A DNA stretch of 64,000 bases, taken from NCBI GenBank assembly GCA_033961575.1, contig CM066735.1, positions 92,139,449-92,203,448 on the forward strand, given 5' to 3'. Below are positions 56,630-64,000 of this stretch, piece after piece. A program made the position numbers and the translations under genes. The DNA comes from Aselliscus stoliczkanus (Eukaryota > Chordata > Mammalia > Chiroptera > Hipposideridae). Each line of letters starts with the position of its first letter. Positions within the stretch are counted from its first letter, which is position 1. The notes under the pieces were generated by a model. The model was not told where the DNA came from. It searched no databases and saw nothing but the letters and a program-made list of their open reading frames with translations.

Positions 56630-56990
56630 GTATGGAGCTTTCATTTATGTCTTTACATTTGATCTCCATTACAACTGTATGAGGATGGCAGATCTTTTTG
56701 TAACATGACATGGCATTAAAAAGTAAAGGGCGGGGCCGGCCGAGTGGTGCGATGGTTAAGCGCTGGCTTTGGATGCCAGCGGCCGCAGTTTGGTACAACA
56801 TATGAGGGCCAGTGACAGTGGCCTTAAAAAAAAGAAAAAAAAAGTAAAGGGCTTATTTTGCAGGTAATGAAATTATGGCTTGGGAAGACTAAGTGACAAA
56901 ACCCTAAATCACATAACAAATAAGTGAAGAAATTGGAGCTTGATTTCAGACAAGATATACGTTTTCTCTAGATCACACTTCCTTCATAAT
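56630..56990 (-). repeat. MIR, antisense, split by a SINE
   Basis: 'ttgatctccattacaactgtatgaggatggcag' on the left and 'ttgcaggtaatgaaattatggcttgggaag', 'aagtgaagaaattggagcttg' on the right are one MIR interrupted at 56,732. Confidence 0.7.
56733..56838 (+). mobile_element. tRNA-derived SINE, short form
   Basis: Head 'ggggccggccgagtggtgcg', 'gttaagcgctggctttggatgccagcggc', trailer 'gagggccagtgacagtggcc' and an A-tail broken by one G. TSD 'aaaaagtaaagggc' at 56,718-56,731 and 56,839-56,852, exact over 14 bp. Confidence 0.93.
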
Positions 56991-57170
56991 CCTTTAGAAT
57001 TAAAAACAGTAGTATGAGTAGTTTGCACTGAAAATTTCTTTTGTAAGGACACTACTGTGGTAATTCTAGGATGGTTCAGATTCCAGACATTTTGAGTTTT
57101 ACTTAGAGAATTTTTTGGTTGATAAGGTAATAGAGATGACTAGTGTCCTCTCTCTTGCTTTTTTTCGCAG

Positions 57171-57438
57171 GTGGAGTCACACACTCTGCCACACTTCATC
57201 AGAGGTTTCTCTTGGCCCTACTTCTCTGTATGTTTATTCTTGGCTTAAATTAACCCAACCTGTTGAGTCATGGTGGGTCTTTGCCGCAGCTCTTCAACCT
57301 AGCTTCAGGGTGCCCGTAGGACAGGAAACAACACAGAGTGGCCTATTAGTGAGACCTAGATGCTCCAAAGAAGAGCATGGAAAATGTAACATCCGTACCA
57401 AATCAAAGCAATTGGTCGCCAAAATGCACTCCCCATGA
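57171..57438 (+). other. Candidate exon: splice acceptor followed by an 88-codon open frame
   Basis: 'tctctcttgctttttttcgcag' (ending 57,170) is a near-ideal 3' splice site. One frame downstream (WSHTLCHTSSEVSLG...) stays open to TGA at 57,436-57,438 and is basic near its end. No known domain recognised. The frame also runs upstream of the acceptor to 57,115. It could be a lncRNA exon, a decayed coding exon or chance. Confidence 0.2.
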
Positions 57439-57840
57439 TTTCCACTTTTCTTTCTGGATTACGCCTTCATCAAGCAGCATTTAACAGCTAAGATGTTGGA
57501 TTGTGTGGTGAGCGTTGTACAACTGGTATCTTCTATTATTGAAAAATCTTCAGACTGCTTTACAAGACACGAGTAGACTTATCTGTCATAGCAAATGGTA
57601 TAGAAAATTACTTTTAGGACTCTGTCATCTTCCATTTCAAGGGAAGTATTTGCTTTACTTGACAACTTGGATGAAGTTCTTTTGAATTAGATGGAGAGAT
57701 ATAAACCCAATGTTAGGATTGTTGGTGGATTCTGACCTGGTTAAAAAAATGTTAACTAATTGGATCAACCAGATGACTAGTTCTAGTCTAGCTTGGACCC
57801 TGTTGGGTTAAACCTTTTAATTACAATTTGGATAAAAGAT
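57439..57840. other. No gene recognised
   Basis: Unassigned AT-rich sequence between the candidate exon and the CR1/L3-like relic. Confidence 0.35.
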
Positions 57841-57844
57841 GCGT

Positions 57845-58335
57845 AGAATTTGCCTAGCAAACTTTGGATGTCACAAAAAATTGGAAGAACAGATAATATA
57901 TTAGACAACACACTGTTCATCAAAAACTATATTAATAGTTTATAATGATTACCTGAAACTGACATGATATAAACCTTGAATTTAGTTCTGAAAAAATAAA
58001 ATCCTTTGTGAATGTTCATAAAGAGGAAGACTGAGTTTAGTAACACTTTATGTGCAAAAGATTTCAGTTGATTGCAAGCTGAATATAGGCCAACAATATG
58101 GATGCAGCTGCTGGAGCAGTACAAGGGCCATGTTAGGAGAATATGATGTTTGGATTTATGGAGATGATGGCTTCATTGTAATGGGCCCTGGTCAGAACTC
58201 ATCTGGAATACTGTGTTATTTTTGGTGCCATGTTTTAAGTGGATACTGTCAAATTAGGGAAATTGGATACCGAAGAAATCAGAGTTCAAAGAATCAACGA
58301 TGTTTAACCTGAACAAAGGAAGTGATGATGAGACA
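57845..58335 (+). repeat. Possible CR1/L3 LINE relic
   Basis: 'ttgattgcaagctgaatataggccaacaatatggatgcagctgc', 'ccctggtcagaactcatctggaatactgtgttatttttgg' and 'tgtttaacctgaacaaagg' follow the order found at the end of CR1-clade reverse transcriptases (a '...HLEYCVQFW'-type motif, heavily mutated). Stops are frequent. Family call by recognition only. Confidence 0.5.
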
Positions 58336-58849
58336 TTGTAACTAGGGTGACCATATGTTTGGGTTCACCTGGGTCATTCTGTGTTTATGCCTGTTTCTCA
58401 GTTTCCCATCTGGTTTAGCATCTGTCCCATATATGTTATTTTTACATTTTGAGGTAGAAATATATTTTTGAAAATGCTTTTGGATTAGAACATTTTAGTA
58501 GATCTCCCAATGCATAAAACCTAACATGATATTAATAAATATAAATTTTCACAATTATAATTTTAAAATTATTTTAGTACCACCTTTTACTTTTGAAATT
58601 GTCCTCATTTTGGACAGTAAATTACATAGTCTCCTAATAACTTGCTATTTGGAGGATTCTCTTTTTGAGAGATTTACTTTGGTGCAAAGAACTACTTTTA
58701 TGTGGTTCACAGGAGAGGATTTGATCAATTGGTAGACATTACAAGAAGCTGCGTTTCAGTTCAATGTAAAGTTGCTGAAGTGGTAGGATCCCACCTCTGG
58801 GAAAGTTCAAACGAAGCTTGATGACGCTTTGCAGGCCAGGCATTTTAAA

Positions 58850-58925
58850 AAAAACTTTATTATGGAAAACTTGCAAATATACACCAAAATAGAGAAAACT
58901 GTATAATGTCAGGAGTATTTTGAAG
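58850..58925 (-). repeat. Antisense L1M 3' end scrap
   Basis: 'aactttattatggaaaacttgcaaatatacacc' and 'gagaaaactgtataatg' are the antisense tail of an old L1. Confidence 0.6.
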
Positions 58926-58929
58926 GTAG

Positions 58930-60538
58930 AATCCAAATGCCTAAGTGACTGTAGTAACCCAAGTGACTAGCAGCCATCTGACGAGTCATCTGTGTTAATG
59001 AATGCAGGAATGCTGACCAGGCAGGCTGAGGGCAAATGCTTAATAGGTCACATCACAGTCCACATCATGCAATAACAGGGTTTTCATTGCCAAGTTTTAC
59101 TGTTGTAGAATCTACTAGAAGTAGATAGCTAGACTCATAGGCCCCTAATTATCAGGAGTCTGTTTCTTTCTTTGGTTTCCTTAATGTGCAGTCCCTCATG
59201 AGTAAAGGCGAGTTACCTTTCATTTTGGTCTTTTGAGTTTTTCCCTAGTGAAGGGTCTTGATGTTGGCCTGTCACTGTCTCATCCTGACCTAAACCCAGA
59301 TGACCACCCACGCCCCTACCCCACCAATTAACAGGGCTTAATACACATTTGTTGATGGAATGAATGAACCACGGACAGGCTGCCATTTAGCATCTCTGGA
59401 ATAATGGAAGCCTAGCATAGTTCTCTCCCTATTAGAAAATGGGGTTTGGAAGTAATTTTAAGTTGTTCTACCCATGGAGCATTGAAGAAGCTAGAACATA
59501 AGAGAGCTCTTGTAACTGATGACATTATGGAATGGTAGCCTCTGGATTCTTCACATATTCAACAAACTGTAATTAGAAACTAGGCACACCCTGTTCCCAC
59601 AACCTGTTGTGTCCACACCTAAGGGCATCTCAGGTCTCTCTGCATTTAGCTGCCACTGCCAGCACCCTGAACGAAAAGTTTACTCAGGACAGACATGACA
59701 GTGTTCCAGAGAAGGAATTTTCTACCCTTGTAGTTGGAATCAGACATTGAGAAATCCCCTTAATCAATGGTTGAAACAAAATCTCGTAGGGAGCAAGACT
59801 TCATGTCATACCCAAGACTGTCAGGCTAGAGGCCTTAGTCAGTTCTTATTTCCTCTTCATGAAAGCGCAGAGAATATCTCTCAAACTTTATCTAATCCAT
59901 ATGTCTTTAACATTTAATCATTTCACCAGTGAGAACAACTGTCTACAGTCATATGGCATTTAACAAGCCACAGATTTCCCCAAAGTGTGAATTCTCAGTC
60001 AGGGCAACTGGCTGCTAGAATTAAAACATAAACTAATAATATGCTACCCTTGGTAAAATATTTTAAAGTAAATTTGCAGATACCGTAGCACCAATGTAAT
60101 CAGATGTGAATTCTTTCCACTAGGCTCCACCCTGCTTCTTTTGCATGATTCATGTTGGCTCCATTTTCAGTGTTGGCCACTGCCTTTGGTTTTCCTGTTA
60201 ACACCTTGCATCTGAAGATCCCCTAAGGCCTTATTCTGGTTTTTTTGAAGCTGTGTCCCATCAAGACTTCATAGGTATGATGTCTGTGTGCTTGACATTG
60301 AATTGGAACTTTGTGTACACCTACAGAGACATAGCCATGGTGGATTGCTGGTTTTCACCCTTCCTAAAGATGAGTTCCCAAGGGCTCCCCAATTATATAA
60401 CCCCTACTCCTGTCTGTATATAGATAGCATATACTAACCCAGATATGATAAGCATGTGATGGAGAGAGTGTATGGGGCAAAGACCCCTTAAACGAGAAGA
60501 CAGTGTTTGAGATGCAGCTTTTAGTATTTTAATAACTG
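58930..60538. other. No gene recognised
   Basis: Unassigned sequence of ordinary composition. The part near 59,290-59,370 ends like an L2 3' terminus ('acacatttgttgatggaatgaatg'). Confidence 0.35.
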
Positions 60539-60539
60539 T

Positions 60540-63500
60540 TTATTTAAGCATAATTCACATAAAATGAGCTGTACATACTGAGTGTAAAATTTGTTGCGTT
60601 TTGACCTATGAACCCACCTACGAAACTGATATCACAATCAAGATAATGAAGATAGCCATCATGCCCAAAAGTTTCCTCATGTCCCTTTGGCATCTTGCCC
60701 TACCACCTTTCCCTCCAGTCACCTCTGACCCCAGGCAACTGCCGTTCTGCTTTCTGTCTCTATACATTATTTCTCAATTCCAAGAATTTTATGTAAATGG
60801 AATCATCCAGTATATACTTTTTAAAAAATCTAATTTTCTTTACTCAGCATATGTATTTTGAGATTCATTCATGTTGTAGTAGATATCAGTAGTTCATTAG
60901 TTTTAATTATTAAGGACTATATCATTATGAAGTTATATTACCTTGTTTATCCATTCACTATTTGGACAATTAGACATTTTCCACCATTTGGCTATTATAG
61001 ATAAAGTTGTCAACATTCATGTATAAGTGTTTGCATGAACATATGCTTTCTTTTCTCTTTGTGAAATACCTGGTAGTAGAATGTTTAGATGATATGGCAG
61101 ATGTTTGCTTAACTGTTTATGAGGAAGTTGAGTTGTTTTTCAAAATGATTATACCATTTTTACATTGCTGCCACCAATGTATGGGAGTTCCAGTTACTAT
61201 GTATCCTTGTCAACACTTGGTATGCTCAGTCTTTTAAATTTTATTCACTCTACTAAATGTAATGGTACTTCACTGTGGTTTGATTTTGCACTTCCTTGAT
61301 GACTAATGACTTTTCAGTTTTCTAGGAAAGCATTTACAGAACTAGTGTTATTTTTGAATCTTTGGTAGTCTTCTCTGAAGCCATGTGGGATTGGAGTTTT
61401 CATTATGAGAAGATTTTAACCTATAAACTCAATTTTATTAACAGATGTAATGCTTTTCAGATATCTATTTCTTCTTAAGTGTAGTTTGGTAGTTTGTCTC
61501 TTATGGAATTTGTCCATTTCATCTATGTTGCTGAATTTATTTGCATAAAGTTTTTCATAATATTTTCTTATTAGAATCTGTGGTGATGTCATCTCTCACT
61601 TCTGACATTAGTAATTTATGTTTTCTTTTTTTTTTTCATTGTCAGTCTGTCTAGAAATTTACTTAATTGAGCTTCTCAGATAATCAACTATTGGGTTTTA
61701 TTTATTTTGTCTACTAATTTATACTCTGATTATTGTTATATCCTTTCTTGTGCTTACTGTGGATTTAATTGCTCTTCTTTTGTTAGTTTCTTAAGGTAAA
61801 AGCTTAGATTGTTCATTTGAAACATTTTTAGATTTCTTATATAGACAATAGATACCATAAATTTCTCCTTATGCATTTGATGAATTTTGATGTGTTGTGT
61901 TTTCATTTTAATTCAGTTTGAAATTCTTATTTTCATTTTGATTTCCTCTTTGGCTTATGAATAATTTAGAAGTGTTCCATTTAGTTTCCAAATATTTGGG
62001 AATTTTCCATATAGCTTTCTATTAATGATTTATAATTTAACTAATTTGTGATGAGATTATACTTCTTATAACTTGAATCTTTTTAAATTAATGAGACTTG
62101 TTTTATGTTCCAGAATATGGTTTATCTTGATAAATGTTCTGTCACGTAAGAAGAACATATTCTGCATTTTGTGAGTGGAAAGTTCTATAAATGTCAACCA
62201 GAATAAGTTGGCTGATAGTATTGAGGAAGTCATCTATATTCTTACTGATTTCTGTTTACTTGTTCTATCAATCATTGAGAGATGGATATTGAGATATCTG
62301 ACTATAATTGTGAATTTGTATATTATACAATTATATCAGTTTTTGCTTTATGTATTTTAAGCTCTGTTATTATATACACATATATAAACATTTAGGATTA
62401 CTGTGTTCTTTTGATGGATTGGCCCATTTATCATTATTGTTGCTTGTGAAATTTACATGGTTTCACATAACTATAGCCATTCCCGCTTTCTTTAAACAGC
62501 TTCAGCATAAATTTTATACTATCCTTTTACTTTTACTGTAGTTGTATCTTTATATTTGAAGGATGTTTTTTGTAGACCGCATATACTTGGGTCTTTCTGT
62601 TTTTATCTAAATATGATAATCTTTGCCTTTTGATAGGGGTATTTAGACCATTTACATTTATTGTGATTGATATCCTTGAATTTAAATATATCATCATGCT
62701 GTTTGTTTCTATTTGTCTTATTTTTTTTTTCCCATTTCCACATTTTCTTCCTTCTTTTGAATTAATTGAATGTACTTTTATGGTTAATTTTATTTTTTTG
62801 TTGGCTTATGAGAGCTGTAATTTTTGTTTAATCATTTTAGTAGTTTTAAAAAGGTTATAGTGTACATCTGTAGCTTATCATAATCTACCTTTAAATGATA
62901 TTATGTCAATTCACCTTTCATATAAGATATTTTTACCAGTATAGTTCTAATTTTCCTTTCCTGACCGTTGTGCTATTTTTGTCATATAATTTATTTTTAT
63001 ATATGTTGTAAACCCAAATTACGTTGTGACTGTTTTTGTTTAATCAGTCTATAATCTTTTAAAAACATTTAAGCAATGACAAAGATTTTAAAAATATTTA
63101 TTTACATAGTTACCATTTCTGATCTTTTTCCTTTATTATGTAGATCCATATCTCTATCTGGGATCAATTTGTTTCTGCTGGAAGAACATCCATTAACTTT
63201 TTCTGGTAGTGCATGTCTGCTAGAAATGAATTCTTTCAGCTTTTTAATGTGACTTGTTAAATATAGTTTCATTGGGAGTTGAATTCTATGTTGATCTTTT
63301 TTTTAACTTTTCAGTACCCTCATGATTATACTTCACTTTTTTTTTTAATGAGTAATTTGTTATCATGCATATCCCTGTCTTCTTATAGGTATCATATTTT
63401 TTTTTCTCAGAATGCTTTTAAAATTTTCTTTTTATTACTGGTTGTGAGCTATTAGACTATGATTTGCTGTGTAGTTCTCTTCATGTTTCTTGTTTTTGGG

Positions 63501-63900
63501 GATTTCTGTGCTTCTTGGATTTGTTGATTTATAGTTTTTATGAAGTTTGGATTTTTTAGTTTTATCTATGTTGTCAAATATTTTTTCCTGTCCCTTTTTC
63601 TCTCATCCTTTTCGAACACTGGTTTCATTTTTATTAGGCCATTTGAGGTTGTCCCACGGCTCACTGAGGCTCTGTTAACTGTTTTTGATTGTCTTTTTTC
63701 TTTGTTTCACTTTGGTTTTTATTTCTATGTCTTCAAGTTCACCAATGTCTTCTACAATGTCATTTTGTCCTGTAATTTACTCCTCTTTATTACCTCTACC
63801 TTATCATTTTTTTCTATAGTTTCCCAACTATGGAACATCACTTCACTGTTTCCATTTCCTGAAACACCAGTAATACATTGTAATACACCAGTGTTTGACT
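60540..63900 (-). mobile_element. Large antisense L1M element continuing toward the right edge
   Basis: The left end 'ctgtttatttaagcataattcacataaaatgagctg' is the antisense 3' UTR of an old L1. Then follow 'gtaaatggaatcatccagtat', 'gtttatccattcactatttgg', the ORF2 C-terminal part ('cattgctgccaccaatgtatggg'), and the long T-rich antisense ORF2 ('gtccatttcatctatgttgctg', 'ccatttagtttccaaatatttggg', 'tgatggattggcccatttatc', 'ttagaccatttacatttattgtg'). ORF1/5'-like sequence is reached near 63,450-63,850. All frames on the coding strand are broken. Plus-strand open frames here (for example 63,540-63,992) are antisense artefacts. Confidence 0.85.
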
Positions 63901-64000
63901 ATTTAGAGAGCAACTTTGAAGGATTATCTCATAGAGTATCAAAAAAATTAAAGTTGAACTTTAGTATGATTATTTCTCAAGTTTCTTCATAACTGCCAGT

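Noticed and set aside
63540..63992. 150-codon plus-strand open frame rich in F, L and S that looks like a membrane protein
   Set aside because: T-rich antisense strand of an L1; poly-F/L translation is typical of antisense L1 ORFs.
1..64000. CRISPR arrays, operons, phage or plasmid features
   Set aside because: No regularly spaced repeats, no dense coding, and abundant mammalian SINE/LINE/LTR content; this is vertebrate nuclear DNA.

Overview
Organism and type of sequence. This is a piece of a mammalian nuclear genome: intergenic or deep intronic, AT-rich, and built mostly from layers of retrotransposon and DNA-transposon copies. I find no intact protein-coding gene. Old mammalian families (MIR, L2, MaLR/MLT1-type LTRs, hAT-Charlie MITEs, L1M-type LINEs) are overlain by young lineage-specific insertions. 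The young layer has tRNA-derived SINEs with a 'gggccggcc' head and 'gggccagtgacactgccct' trailer, and composite SINEs ending in a '...ccacaact...gaaaggacagcaacttg...ccccaataaaa' type body. From memory these resemble bat SINEs, most likely Yinpterochiroptera such as horseshoe or leaf-nosed bats. A bat is my best guess; another laurasiatherian or a colugo is not excluded without a repeat-library search.

Layout. 0-6 kb: an unassigned ancient repeat split by a hAT-like element, a MER5/MER20-like MITE, and CT and TG microsatellites. 6-16 kb: MLT1-type LTRs, an L1 3' end, an L2 fragment, a CA microsatellite, and two SINEs facing each other (12.2 and 12.6 kb). 16-22 kb: MaLR LTR, MITEs and a full-length processed pseudogene of ribosomal protein SA (RPSA). 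22-29 kb: MIR, L2 with a nested composite SINE, an L1 3' end, an MLT1 LTR with a nested SINE, and a dimeric composite SINE. 29-34 kb: a MaLR provirus fragment, a 5'-truncated L1 with clean target-site duplications (TSDs), a 90-bp direct duplication and another composite SINE. 34-46 kb: L2, MLT1 LTRs, a long AT microsatellite, two adjacent MaLR LTRs (one split by a tiny young L1), and an internally deleted antisense L1. 46-57 kb: more MaLR LTRs, MIRs and SINEs, a second copy of the unassigned ancient repeat, and a young solo ERV LTR with a 5-bp TSD. 57-64 kb: a possible CR1/L3 relic and a large antisense L1M running off the right edge.

How parts relate. There is no operon or pathway here. What can be read is insertion order: MIR, L2, MLT1 and hAT copies are hosts; SINEs, the solo LTR and small L1 pieces sit inside them with recognisable TSDs. 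Open reading frames up to about 150 codons occur but coincide with antisense repeats or lack any recognisable domain. Two stretches (54,753-55,037 and 57,171-57,438) start at good splice-acceptor sequences and stay open to a stop; I list them only as candidate exons. Several repeat-poor stretches (about 7.7-8.3, 15.3-16.0 and 25.2-26.0 kb) are candidates for conserved noncoding DNA. I could not run alignments, so family names are from recognition, and repeat boundaries are approximate unless a TSD fixes them.
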